A stretch of 64,000 nt of DNA from Moraxella sp. ZY210820 (lineage in GTDB: Bacteria > Pseudomonadota > Gammaproteobacteria > Pseudomonadales > Moraxellaceae), in assembly GCF_030674635.1 (NCBI RefSeq), contig NZ_CP089978.1, positions 372,001 to 436,000 on the forward strand, in the 5' to 3' direction. A program made the translations under genes and the position numbers. The notes beneath the pieces were generated by a model that was not told the DNA's origin, searched no databases, and saw only the letters and a program-made list of their open reading frames with translations. Below are positions 8,909 through 17,513 of the stretch, in pieces; the first letter of the stretch is position 1, and each line of letters opens with the position of its first letter.

Positions 8909-10903
8909 TTATTCACCTTGTGTATTGCTGTTTGATGTGTTATTACTATTGCTATGATTAACGGCTTTTTTATTTGTTGTTTTCGTATTTTCTTGTTGAA
9001 TTAATTCACTTGGTTTGATACCAGCAGTCATTAAACCGCCACTAATATGATGACTTACAGGTACAATTGGATTTTTCTCACGGCGCAATAACCAATAATC
9101 TAAAATTGGACGTGCAACTTGAGCAGCAGCACCACCTGCTCGACCATTTTCCCATACGACAAGAATAGCAATTTCTGGCTTATCAGCAGGGGCAAAACCT
9201 ACAAATAAACCATGGTCACGTTGGCGTTCATGCAATAAAGCTTCATTATAGGTTTTACCTTGTGCAATAGATTTAACCTGTGCAGTTCCTGTTTTACCTG
9301 CAATTTGATAATTTAATCCGTTATTAATGCCTTTTGCTGTACCATAGCTAATGACATCAATCATTGCATTACGCATTTTATCCCAATCGGCTTCACTACC
9401 ATTAAAATTAATACGACCATCAGGTGCGTTCAATACAGGGAAATGTTTTGCACCTTTGGTTTCACGTAAGACGTGTGGGGTTACATGAGCACCTTTATTG
9501 GCAGTAATCGCTGTTGCCATCGCCATTTGAATTGGGGTTGCGGTAAATGCTCCTTGTCCAATGCTTACTGAAATGGTTTCACCTTTGAGCCATTTTGTTT
9601 TACGGGTACGCATTTTCCATTCAGGATTTGGATATAAACCAGAGCTTTCATTTGGTAAATCTAAGCCTGTTTTTTCACCAAAACCAAATTGACGCATCCA
9701 TTCATTCATACGTTCAATACCAAGCTGATGAGCCATGATATAGAAATAAGTATCACATGATACAACAATCGATTTGTGCATATTGACAATACCATGCCCA
9801 GATTTTTTCCAGTCACGGAATTTGTGCGAATCGCCCGGTAAATGGAAATAACCGGGGTCAGAAATCGATGTATTCCAATCTAAAATATTATAATGGATAC
9901 CTGCCAATGCTTCCATTGGCTTAATGACTGAACCCGGTGGATAAACCCCTTGTACCGCACGGTTAAATAATGGTTGATCTAAGCTATCACGATAGGCAGC
10001 GTAATCGGTACGGCTAATCCCTGTTACAAATAGATTTGGGTTAAAACTTGGTGTGGAAACTAAGGCTAAAATTTCGCCTGTATTTGGATCCATCGCCACG
10101 ACTGCACCACGTTTACCTTTCATTTGGTCGGTGGCAACTTTTTGTAAACCATAGTCAATGGATAAATATAAGTCATTACCACGTACAGGCTCTTCATGAC
10201 CTAAATGGCGTAAAACATTATTATGGGCATCGGCTTCAACAGATTCATAACCCGGTGTACCATGTAATAAATCTTCATAATATTTTTCCACACCACTTTT
10301 ACCAATGAGTGTCGTACCTGCATATAAATTATTATCAATCTGCTTTAATTCTTTATCGTTAATACGTCCTACATAACCGATGACATGAGCAAATAATTCT
10401 CCATGTGGATAATAACGTGTCATTTGTGTTTCGATTTTAACGCCAGGGAAATCGTATTTTAATTCACTAAAACGAGCAATATCTAATTCTGTTAGGTTTA
10501 ATTTTAAGGTTACACGTTCAGTTTTTTTAGCGGTTTTAATACGGTGGCGAAATTGTTGAATATCATCTTCAGAGAGTGTTAAGATGGGCGTTAAGCGTTG
10601 TAAGGTATCATCTAAATCTTTAATATCAGCAGGGCTTAATGTTGCGGTAAAAACAGGGTAGTTATCGGCTAATAAAATACCATTACGGTCATAAATATAA
10701 CCACGAGCAGGTGGTAATGGTTGTAAACGAATACGGTTTTTGTCTGAAGCGGTTGAAAATTTTTCATATTGTGAAATTTGTAAATAGCTATACCAAGCAA
10801 TTAAAACACCCATAAAAAAGAGTACAATCGCCATCGCAATATAGATACGATGACGATAAATGGTTTGTTCTTGCTGATTATTTTTTAATCTTGGTAAACG
10901 CAT
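8909..10903 (-). CDS. mrdA: Penicillin-binding protein 2 (elongasome transpeptidase)
   Basis: About 664 residues. An inner-membrane class B PBP that cross-links peptidoglycan during side-wall growth, partnering RodA and the MreBCD complex encoded near the right end of this window. One N-terminal membrane anchor (IYIAMAIVLFFMGVLIAWY), a PBP dimerisation domain, then transpeptidase motifs SVIKP (catalytic Ser), SCD in the SxN position, and KTGTAQ. The C-terminus is Asn/Ser-rich (NHSNSNNTSNSN), a low-complexity tail. The ORF can be extended to a TTG at 10921, but ATG 10903 gives the more usual N-terminus MRLPRL; neither has a strong ribosome site. Confidence 0.95.
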   Translation of the reverse strand: MRLPRLKNNQQEQTIYRHRIYIAMAIVLFFMGVLIAWYSYLQISQYEKFSTASDKNRIRLQPLPPARGYIYDRNGILLADNYPVFTATLSPADIKDLDDTLQRLTPILTLSEDDIQQFRHRIKTAKKTERVTLKLNLTELDIARFSELKYDFPGVKIETQMTRYYPHGELFAHVIGYVGRINDKELKQIDNNLYAGTTLIGKSGVEKYYEDLLHGTPGYESVEADAHNNVLRHLGHEEPVRGNDLYLSIDYGLQKVATDQMKGKRGAVVAMDPNTGEILALVSTPSFNPNLFVTGISRTDYAAYRDSLDQPLFNRAVQGVYPPGSVIKPMEALAGIHYNILDWNTSISDPGYFHLPGDSHKFRDWKKSGHGIVNMHKSIVVSCDTYFYIMAHQLGIERMNEWMRQFGFGEKTGLDLPNESSGLYPNPEWKMRTRKTKWLKGETISVSIGQGAFTATPIQMAMATAITANKGAHVTPHVLRETKGAKHFPVLNAPDGRINFNGSEADWDKMRNAMIDVISYGTAKGINNGLNYQIAGKTGTAQVKSIAQGKTYNEALLHERQRDHGLFVGFAPADKPEIAILVVWENGRAGGAAAQVARPILDYWLLRREKNPIVPVSHHISGGLMTAGIKPSELIQQENTKTTNKKAVNHSNSNNTSNSNTQGE

Positions 10904-11006
10904 AGCTACACAATATATCAAAAGGGAATAATAAGGTGCTATTTTACGTTATTTTGCGTTGAACATCGCTGATTTTTTGTAACTTTATAACAAAAATGAT
11001 GAACAA

Positions 11007-12251
11007 TTATTCAATAGCAACGTGTTCAAGCAAATATTGTTGCTTAAATGCGTCTAAGGCTTCAATACGTTTTTGTATCAACATTTCACCAATCTCAGCT
11101 CCTTTGATATGGCTGGGCAAATGCTGTGCTTTAATTCTACGCACAATATCCATCGCTTTAAGAATATATTCTTTTTGTGGATAGTCTCGTTGTTCAAACC
11201 CTAAACGTCCACGTGCATCACTTTCACAAGTTTGTACAAAATATTCAACTCGTTGTGGATTGCGTAATACGTCTAAGCGTTGTAATAAACGCCATAATGT
11301 CCCTGCACGTAAATTCATCACTTGATGACATTTTAAATGTTCACGGCATACGACCACTGCTAATTGTTGAATGGCGGTTGGCACTTTTAAACGTTTGCAT
11401 AATGCTTCAACTGCAGGTACGCCACGTTCTTCATGTAGTGTGTGTTTGGGTAAAATATCAACAGGGGTCAATGCTTTACCTAAATCGTGGGTCAGAGCGG
11501 CAAAACGTACATCTAAACTATAATTTTGTTTACACGCTTGGCGTAAGGTCATTAATGTGTGAATACCGCAGTCAATTTCTGGATGAAATTGTGGGCGTTG
11601 TGGTACGCCAAATAATGCATCAACTTCAGGAAATAATACTTTCAATGCACCACAATCACGTAACACTTGGAAATAAACATCAGCGTGTTGTTCCATTAAC
11701 GCACGGCTAGTTTCTTTCCATACACGTTCCGCCGTGAGATGGTCTAATTCACCACTTTCGACTAATTGACGCATTAAGGCTAAGGTTTCATCAGCGACAC
11801 TAAAGCCATAAGGGGCATAACGTGCGGCAAAACGAGCAACACGCAATACACGTAATGGGTCTTCAGCAAAAGCAGGGGAAACATGGCGTAATATTTTGGC
11901 TTTTAAATCAGCTTGACCGCCATAAGGGTCAATCACTTGCCCATCATCGGTCATTGCCATGGCATTAATGGTTAAATCTCGGCGAATTAAATCATCTTCT
12001 AAACTGACATCAATATCAAAATAGCAGGCAAATCCATGATAGCCCTGTCCTGTTTTGCGTTCAGTACGGGCTAGGGCATATTCATCTTTGGTTTCTGGGT
12101 GCAAAAAGACAGGAAAATCCTTACCTACGGCTTGATAGCCTAAGTTTAATAATTGTTCAGGGGTAGCACCAACAACGACATAGTCTCGTTCATGGTAAGG
12201 GTGTCCGAGTAGATGGTCTCTCACTGCACCACCAACCAGATAAGTTTGCAT
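11007..12251 (-). CDS. cca: Multifunctional CCA-adding tRNA nucleotidyltransferase
   Basis: 414 residues. Adds or repairs the 3'-CCA end of tRNAs. Class II nucleotidyltransferase head: YLVGGAVRD, then ERDYVVVGATPEQL with the acidic residues, then RRDLTINAMAM and the EDPLRVLRVARFAARY binding region. An HD phosphohydrolase domain follows (TLHEERG, THDLGKAL), as in gammaproteobacterial multifunctional Cca. The start at ATG 12251 gives the standard MQTYLVGGAVRD opening. It is about 100 bases upstream of mrdA on the same strand. Its paralogue pcnB is also in this window. Confidence 0.96.
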   Translation of the reverse strand: MQTYLVGGAVRDHLLGHPYHERDYVVVGATPEQLLNLGYQAVGKDFPVFLHPETKDEYALARTERKTGQGYHGFACYFDIDVSLEDDLIRRDLTINAMAMTDDGQVIDPYGGQADLKAKILRHVSPAFAEDPLRVLRVARFAARYAPYGFSVADETLALMRQLVESGELDHLTAERVWKETSRALMEQHADVYFQVLRDCGALKVLFPEVDALFGVPQRPQFHPEIDCGIHTLMTLRQACKQNYSLDVRFAALTHDLGKALTPVDILPKHTLHEERGVPAVEALCKRLKVPTAIQQLAVVVCREHLKCHQVMNLRAGTLWRLLQRLDVLRNPQRVEYFVQTCESDARGRLGFEQRDYPQKEYILKAMDIVRRIKAQHLPSHIKGAEIGEMLIQKRIEALDAFKQQYLLEHVAIE

Positions 12252-12615
12252 AAAGTTTCCTGCTATTGTTATGTTTAAAAGATAAAATGAATAACATACT
12301 GAATAACGTTATTCTCAACTTATAGTAAGTTATTGATTTTGTGTAGGGGCGAATGATTATTTGCCCGTACAAATTAAAAAACTTAAATCATATCAATATA
12401 TTATCAATTTAAGTTGAGAATGACATATTACTGAGGTAAATCTACGCTATATTATGGTATAAATACTTTAAAATTCAAGTCTAATTATAAAAAAACGTAC
12501 TAAATAGTATAACAAATAACATCATGTAATCAATTCTTGCACAATCTACATTGAATTTACAGATAAATTCTACATAATTTGTATGATGAATCAAAGTAGT
12601 GATTTGAGATTGTGA
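12252..12615. other. Intergenic region between cca and DUF4230 gene
   Basis: 364 bases, AT-rich, holding the palindromic element listed at 12311-12421 and the divergent promoters of cca and the DUF4230 gene. No protein-coding sequence is evident. Confidence 0.5.
12311..12421. repeat. Palindromic MITE-like element with 12-bp terminal inverted repeats
   Basis: ATTCTCAACTTA at 12311-12322 is the exact complement of TAAGTTGAGAAT at 12410-12421. In between sits TGTAGGGGCGAATGATTATTTGCCCGTACA, a variant of the core also found at 33.1, 40.9, 41.5 and 59.4 kb (GTAGGGGCGAAT ... ATTCGCCC). About 110 bases in all and non-coding, so a non-autonomous, hairpin-forming repeat is the simplest reading. Confidence 0.7.
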
Positions 12616-13221
12616 ATGAATAAAAAAATATTAATGACCTTGATGGTATTGTTTTTGGCTATCGTTGTGGTAATTGTTTTTATGCGTTTTTCTCCCCCAA
12701 CGACAACGCAAGTGTTAAGCACGCAAGGTGTGGTCAATAAAATACAGTCGTTAAATCGCTTGCAAACAGTGGTGTATCATGTTGATAGCGTAATCCAAAG
12801 CCATAAGCAAGGGAATTGGTATCGCTTGTGGCAAGATGAGCAAAAAGGCTTATTTATTGTACATGGTCGTGTGCAAGCAGGAATTGATTTAAGCCAACTT
12901 AATGCAGAACACGTTGAAATTTCTGCAGATGGACAACAAGTGAAGATTAAACTACCACCAGCACAGATTTTTGAAACCTATTTAGATAAAATTGAAGTAT
13001 ATGATGTCAAGACGGGATTATTTAACATTTTGGATATAGACCCACAAGTGTTTAATCAAGCTCAAGATGAAGCGAAAAAACAAGTATTAGTCAGTGCGTG
13101 TAAGTCAGATATTTTGCAACTTGCCAATGACAATGCTCAATCACAAGTACAGGCTTTATTTAAATTGGCTGATGTTGATGTTATCGTGGATAAATCGCCT
13201 GTCAGCAGTTGTACTAAATAA
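12616..13221 (+). CDS. DUF4230 domain protein, membrane-anchored
   Basis: 201 residues with one N-terminal membrane anchor (residues ~4-23, ILMTLMVLFLAIVVVIVFM) and the rest probably periplasmic. The opening of the soluble part, VVNKIQSLNRLQTVVYHVDSVI, and the later HVEISADGQQVKIKLPPAQIF match the pattern of the DUF4230 family, whose biochemical role is unknown. The 3' end overlaps the convergent trmO gene by 8 bases. Confidence 0.75.
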   Translation: MNKKILMTLMVLFLAIVVVIVFMRFSPPTTTQVLSTQGVVNKIQSLNRLQTVVYHVDSVIQSHKQGNWYRLWQDEQKGLFIVHGRVQAGIDLSQLNAEHVEISADGQQVKIKLPPAQIFETYLDKIEVYDVKTGLFNILDIDPQVFNQAQDEAKKQVLVSACKSDILQLANDNAQSQVQALFKLADVDVIVDKSPVSSCTK

Positions 13222-13927
13222 TACTTAAGCCCACAATGAATACACGCTTATCATCGATACAAAACTGAACGTCCATATTGGCAAAACTCATTGCATATAT
13301 TCGTTTAGGGTCATGCTGATAAGCAGGGCGTGGGTCTAAGGATAAAATTTGTTCTAACTCATCGATATGGCGAGCTAAAACGTGTTGCGATGTGATTAAA
13401 TGTGTTTTTAATGTTTTATCTTGCCAAATCACGGCTTTGACTGGCGGTTGCTGTTGAGCGTAGCCACTTTGTGCATTTTCGATACTATCGGCATAGGCAA
13501 GATAAGGTTTAATATCAATAATCGGTGTACCATCAAGTAAATCCGCACCTTCCACAATTAGTGACAGTTTTCCTTGATGATCCTGCTCAATAGCGATAAA
13601 ACGCACCACTGATAAACCAATCGGTGCAGGGCGATACATACTCCGACTGGCAAAAACACCGATTTTTTGATTGCCACCTAAGCGTGGTGGGCGAATTTGT
13701 GGGCGAAATTGTTGTTGATGTTGATTTTTATTCTCATGAAATTGCCAAATTAACCATAAATGGCTAAAATGTGCAATACCATCAAAGGCTAATGGGTTAT
13801 GATAAGGTGCAAGCATTTCAATACGAGATTGCACTTGGACTAAATTAGGCTGGCGTGGAATGCCGAATTTTTCACGATAAGGTGAGTGAAGATAGGCAAT
13901 AATTGGTAGATTAATGGAGTTATTCAT
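13214..13927 (-). CDS. trmO: tRNA (adenine37-N6)-methyltransferase TrmO (TsaA/YaeB family)
   Basis: 237 residues. TrmO methylates N6 of t6A37 in some threonine tRNAs, using S-adenosylmethionine through an unusual beta-barrel domain. Diagnostic segments: SPYREKFGIPRQPNLV, the HFSHLWLIWQFH strand, GVFASRSMYRPAPIGLS, and DLLDGTPIIDIKPYL. All are present, so it is probably active. A C-terminal domain of ~80 residues follows, as in Escherichia coli. It converges on the DUF4230 gene with an 8-base overlap. Confidence 0.93.
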   Translation of the reverse strand: MNNSINLPIIAYLHSPYREKFGIPRQPNLVQVQSRIEMLAPYHNPLAFDGIAHFSHLWLIWQFHENKNQHQQQFRPQIRPPRLGGNQKIGVFASRSMYRPAPIGLSVVRFIAIEQDHQGKLSLIVEGADLLDGTPIIDIKPYLAYADSIENAQSGYAQQQPPVKAVIWQDKTLKTHLITSQHVLARHIDELEQILSLDPRPAYQHDPKRIYAMSFANMDVQFCIDDKRVFIVGLSII

Positions 13928-14025
13928 CAGTTTTTCTGATAACCATAGCGAAAGATATTAGTTTATCAAGTTTAAAAATGTTTTAAAATAGGTAAAATTT
14001 TTTGTTAAAGTTTTAGGTTAAGATT

Positions 14026-14805
14026 ATGGCAGCATATAACGTTGAAAAAATTACATGGGTTCATCATTGGAATGATACCTTATTTAGTTTTAAAACCACA
14101 CGAGACACTGCATTACGTTTTAAAAATGGTCAATTTGTTATGATTGGCTTAGAAGTGAATGGTAAACCATTAATGCGTGCTTACTCAATTGCGAGTGCCA
14201 ATTATGAAGAAGAGCTAGAGTTTTTCTCAATTAAAGTACCCAATGGTCCATTAACATCGATTTTACAACAAGTTAAAGTAGGCGATGAAATTTTAGTATC
14301 TAAAAAACCGACAGGTACTTTAGTGCATGATGATTTATTACCTGGCAAAAATTTGTATCTTTTATCATCAGGGACAGGTTTAGCTCCATTTTTATCACTG
14401 ATTCGAGACCCTGAAACCTATGAGCGTTTTGAAAAAGTGATTTTGGTGCATGGTGTGCGTTATGTGAGTGAATTGGCGTATCAAGATTTGATTTTAAATG
14501 AATTACCAAATCATGAATTTTTCAAAGAATTAGGCATTCAAGACAAATTAATTTATTATCCAACCGTAACTCGTGAAGAATTTCATACCCGTGGACGTGT
14601 AACTGAAGCGATTGAAAGCGGACAATTGTTTGAAAAAATTGGTTTGCCACGTTTTAATCGTGAAACTGACCGTGCAATGTTGTGTGGTAGCCCTGCATTC
14701 TTAAAAGATGTAGCTGCCTTACTCGATGCTCATGGCTTAAAAGAGTCGCCACGCATGGGCGAATTAGGCGACTATGTGATTGAACGTGCTTTTGTGGAAA
14801 AGTAA
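14026..14805 (+). CDS. fpr: Ferredoxin/flavodoxin-NADP(+) reductase
   Basis: 259 residues, typical of subclass II bacterial FNRs. Transfers electrons between NADPH and ferredoxin or flavodoxin with bound FAD. Visible: FAD-binding RAYSIAS, the SSGTGLAPFLSLIRDPETYERF NADP-binding region, MLCGSPAF, and the C-terminal FVEK ending typical of this subclass. Monocistronic, followed by a strong terminator. Confidence 0.95.
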   Translation: MAAYNVEKITWVHHWNDTLFSFKTTRDTALRFKNGQFVMIGLEVNGKPLMRAYSIASANYEEELEFFSIKVPNGPLTSILQQVKVGDEILVSKKPTGTLVHDDLLPGKNLYLLSSGTGLAPFLSLIRDPETYERFEKVILVHGVRYVSELAYQDLILNELPNHEFFKELGIQDKLIYYPTVTREEFHTRGRVTEAIESGQLFEKIGLPRFNRETDRAMLCGSPAFLKDVAALLDAHGLKESPRMGELGDYVIERAFVEK

Positions 14806-14824
14806 TTTAGTTATCCACAATGGC

Positions 14825-14855
14825 AAAAAAGATGGTTATTTCAACCATCTTTTTT
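14825..14855. terminator. Bidirectional terminator between fpr and slyD
   Basis: Perfect 13-bp stem (AAAAAAGATGGTT with its complement), 5-base loop, with A and T tracts on the two sides. Between convergent genes. Confidence 0.92.
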
Positions 14856-14874
14856 ATGTGCTATTCAAAGCAGA

Positions 14875-15363
14875 TTAGTGCTGATGACCGCCTACACCAT
14901 GTACATGACCGTGATCTAACTCTTCTTGAGTTGCTTCACGAATATCAACAATCTCAATATCAAAGTTTAAATCTTGACCTGCTAATGGGAAGTTTGCATC
15001 AACGATGATTTTGTCATCTTCAACGCCTTTTACGGTAACGATTTGTACGCCGTGGTCAGTTTGTGCTTGGAATTGCATACCAATTTCAATAGTATCTACG
15101 CCTTGGAACATTTCACGTGGTACTTCATCAACTAAATCAGGGTTGTATTCGCCATACGCTTGAGAAGCAGGAACGTGTACAGAGAATTTATCGCCTACTT
15201 TTTTGCCTGTCATGGCATTTTCTAAACCTGGAACGATATTGCTTGCACCATGTAAATAAGGTAAAGGATGACCTTCTGGTGATTGGTCTAAGATGTTACC
15301 TTGTTCATCTTTTAAAATGTAGTGAAAGTTTACAACGAGATTGTCTGCAATTTGAGTTGTCAT
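14875..15363 (-). CDS. slyD: FKBP-type peptidyl-prolyl isomerase, SlyD-like
   Basis: 162 residues, cytosolic. The FKBP part is split by an IF (chaperone) insert as in SlyD: NFHYILKDEQGNILDQSPE and GLENAMTGKKVGD form the FKBP core, and PASQAYGEYNPDLVDEVPRE begins the insert. The C-terminus is His-rich (HGHVHGVGGHQH), a metal-binding tail as in SlyD although shorter than in Escherichia coli, consistent with a part in nickel handling. Single gene converging on fpr. Confidence 0.9.
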   Translation of the reverse strand: MTTQIADNLVVNFHYILKDEQGNILDQSPEGHPLPYLHGASNIVPGLENAMTGKKVGDKFSVHVPASQAYGEYNPDLVDEVPREMFQGVDTIEIGMQFQAQTDHGVQIVTVKGVEDDKIIVDANFPLAGQDLNFDIEIVDIREATQEELDHGHVHGVGGHQH

Positions 15364-15515
15364 GGATTAAATTCCTAATAGAATGAAAATTCAAAAAATC
15401 GATTAGATTTTTCATGTATCTAATCACTATTATGGGGAAATTTACAAATAATACAAGTTAAATTTGTAAACTAATATACTTAAAATGATTTTATAGTAAA
15501 ACAAGGTTAAAAATG

Positions 15516-15645
15516 CTACGGTTTCTGTTCTGCTGAAAGTTGCATTGCCTCATGTAAGCTACGCACATGCTCACCACCTGCTAAATTTGGTAAAAATGCA
15601 ATTTCAACATCTGTAATATTAACGGCTTGGCTATATAAATAGTAC
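15516..15645 (-). pseudogene. Remnant of RTX exoprotein C-terminus (copy 1)
   Basis: Minus-strand reading gives LYSQAVNITDVEIAFLPNLAG, then GEHVRSLHEAMQLSAEQKP and a stop at 15516. It is nearly the same as the longer fragment at 16211-16462, and the LPNLAG(S)G..VRSL(R/H)EAM pattern is that of C-terminal modules of large RTX/FrpC-like proteins secreted by type I systems. There is no start and no N-terminal part. It lies downstream of the type I secretion operon on the same strand, where a substrate gene would be expected. Confidence 0.6.
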
Positions 15646-15687
15646 GTCTTGCGTAGCTTTAACCCACTACTCAACCTTACTTTTTAC

Positions 15688-16109
15688 TTAACGTCTATCC
15701 CATTCTATATAGAAAATATAGGGAACTTTTGGTTTAATACTATCGAGATAGCCGTGTTCATAATATTTAGGACTATAGGTAATACATACCTTATCCCCAA
15801 CTTTCATTGCTCTATAGATTTTTTGATTATCTTTTTCTTTTTTATTTGTTCGAGTTTTCCCTGTAGAGAAATTATTGATATAATAGAATTTTACTGTATT
15901 ATTTTTCCCTTTTAAATCAAAAAAATAACATTTTTTCTAGCAATACTTTGTTCAGGATAAATATGGTTAATTGAACCACATTCAGTTATTCTTTCTTTAC
16001 TATTAAATTTTATAGATCCCGTTATATAGTATGTTAAATCTGAAACAATGATAACACCTATTATTAATAAAATTTTTACTGGTAAAGAAATATTCTTGAG
16101 ATGTAACAT
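15688..16109 (-). pseudogene. Small membrane-anchored protein broken by a homopolymer frameshift
   Basis: The ATG at 16109 opens a frame with an N-terminal membrane segment (LPVKILLIIGVIIVSDLTYYI), which stops at 15912 immediately after a run of seven A (15919-15925; T on the coding strand). One extra base in the run joins it to a second open stretch that ends at 15688 (KGKNNTVKFYYINNFSTGK ... YIFYIEWDRR), giving a ~140-residue protein. No family recognised. It could be a true pseudogene, a slipping tract or a sequencing error. It sits between two copies of the RTX remnant, so it may have been a cargo or immunity-type gene (inference). Confidence 0.6.
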
Positions 16110-16210
16110 TTAATAAACTCTTTTGATATAACTAACTCATTTAATCACAAACATCTTTATATTTCAATAGTTATAAAACTAAAATATTATCATTATGAAA
16201 TTTGTATCAC

Positions 16211-16462
16211 TTAACGCAAACTACGCACACGCCCGCTACCTGCTAAATTTGGTAAAAATGCAATTTCAATATCTGTAATATCAACGGCTAAACTATGTTG
16301 GCTATATAAACTATCAAATTTAAAGTTTACATCGCCCATTTTTAAACTTGTGCCATCAGTTTTGGTATAACTGCCAATTTGAGCAAGTTCATTACCACCA
16401 TTTAAGTTTTGTTTTGTATTTTTTAATTTCAGAAATAATATGAGTATCAAGTAAATATGCAA
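16211..16462 (-). pseudogene. Remnant of RTX exoprotein C-terminus (copy 2)
   Basis: About 70 recognisable residues on the minus strand: LNGGNELAQIGSYTKTDGT, LKMGDVNFKFDSLYSQHS, then IEIAFLPNLAGSGRVRSLR and a stop. This resembles the end of FrpA/FrpC-like RTX calcium-binding exoproteins. The upstream bulk of such a gene (thousands of bases with GGxGxDxxx repeats) is missing. Together with copy 1 it suggests repeated recombination at the 3' end of a substrate gene. The first ~14 residues of the open frame look unrelated. Confidence 0.6.
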
Positions 16463-16723
16463 CTATATTGCTAGAGCTTAATTTCAACATTTGCAAGGCT
16501 TGTTTGAGAATTTTGTTGATGATTTATAGGTTTACCATATTCACTATCAATTTGTGCTAAGGATTTTACAAACATACAATGAGATGATAAAAAATAACTC
16601 ACAAGGTGTAACAAGTCATCAAGTTAAAGAAATCGTTATGCAAAGATTAAGAATTGGACTAGAAAATAGTAAGACAATACAAAGGAAGGGCAAGAATTAG
16701 CCTATGTATGCTCTTTATTTTAA
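16463..16723. other. Decayed region with short unassignable coding fragments
   Basis: No intact gene. A minus-strand fragment (SLAQIDSEYGKPINHQQNS, ~16480-16580) and a plus-strand fragment (SHQVKEIVMQRLRIGLENS, ~16580-16700) read like ends of lost genes but match nothing I recognise. It separates the RTX remnant from the HigBA module. Confidence 0.35.
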
Positions 16724-16752
16724 TTGACCCATACGCCATAGACGTATATAAT
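16724..16752 (+). promoter_or_regulatory. Promoter and likely autoregulatory operator of the higBA module
   Basis: TTGACC at 16724-16729 and TATAAT at 16747-16752 with a 17-base spacer. The spacer contains the inverted repeat ATACG-N7-CGTAT (16731-16747), well placed for repression by the HigA antitoxin or toxin-antitoxin complex. Start codon of the toxin at 16780. Confidence 0.75.
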
Positions 16753-16779
16753 ATCTACAATATATAACGACTTTTAAGC

Positions 16780-17124
16780 ATGAAACGACTACTCCAATTT
16801 ATAGAAACACCTTTATTTAGTAAACAAATTACTGAACTCATTCATGACGATTAGTACAGTAAATTGCAACAAAGTCTAATATCTGAACCCACACAAGGCG
16901 ATTTAGTTATTGGTACAGGTGGAGTTAGAAAAATGAGGTTTGCTACAGGTAAGCGTGGTAAAAGTGGTGGACTTCGTATTATTTATTTTTATATAGATAA
17001 TCAAGGACATATTTATATGCTACTAGTTTATCCAAAATCTAAGCAAACTGATTTATCTACTCAAGAAAAATCCAACCTACTTAAATTAACGACTGCTATT
17101 AAGGAACTAAACCATGAGCAATGA
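16780..17124 (+). pseudogene. higB: RelE/HigB-family toxin with a premature TAG
   Basis: The ATG at 16780 opens MKRLLQFIETPLFSKQITEL, 24 codons, then an in-frame TAG at 16852-16854. The same frame continues YSKLQQSLISEPTQGDLVIGTGGVRKMRFA ... to 17124, a good RelE/HigB2-type mRNA interferase (GTGGVRKMRFATGKRGKSGGLR, LLVYPKSKQTDLS). Relatives usually read DDEYxxLQ at this point, so GAG/GAA to TAG is the likely lesion. A shortened product could start at TTG 16864 but would lack the first helix. The antitoxin overlaps by 11 bases and is intact, so this looks like a disarmed toxin. Confidence 0.8.
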
Positions 17125-17401
17125 TTTTTACCAAGATTTACACCTATCTCTAACCCAAGCCCTAGCCATCGCAAAAGGCGAAATGTCGCCTGCTCGTGTT
17201 TTTACTCATGAAGTAGAAATTCCAGATGTACAGGCTATTCGTAAAAAAACAGGGCTTAGTCAAGTTGAATTTGCCAACAAACTCAAAATCAGCTTTAAAA
17301 CCCTACAAAATTGGGAACAAGGCAGACGAAAACCGACAGGAACCGCAATTGTTCTCATGAATTTAATTGATAAAGACCCTAATATTTTAAATTTAACCTA
17401 G
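17114..17401 (+). CDS. higA: HigA-type antitoxin / Xre-family regulator
   Basis: 95 residues. C-terminal helix-turn-helix: AIRKKTGLSQVEFANKLKISFKTLQNWEQGRRKPTG, with the Q-x3-FA and NWEQGRRxPxG pattern of the HigA/NadS antitoxin group. The N-terminal half would bind the toxin. It overlaps the toxin gene by 11 bases and presumably represses the promoter at 16724. Appears intact although its toxin carries a stop. Confidence 0.88.
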   Translation: MSNDFYQDLHLSLTQALAIAKGEMSPARVFTHEVEIPDVQAIRKKTGLSQVEFANKLKISFKTLQNWEQGRRKPTGTAIVLMNLIDKDPNILNLT

Positions 17402-17513
17402 ACTTGCTATGCCTGTCATTTGGGGCTATAGAGCTGTATTGCTAAATATAAAGCAAAGTGGTGTGCAAAATTAGATAAATGCACATCACAAACAAAAACT
17501 ATTTCCCTACAAA

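Noticed and set aside
15649..15915. 88-codon plus-strand ORF with hydrophobic residues
   Set aside because: It is antisense to the broken membrane-anchored gene, whose minus-strand reading has better coding character.
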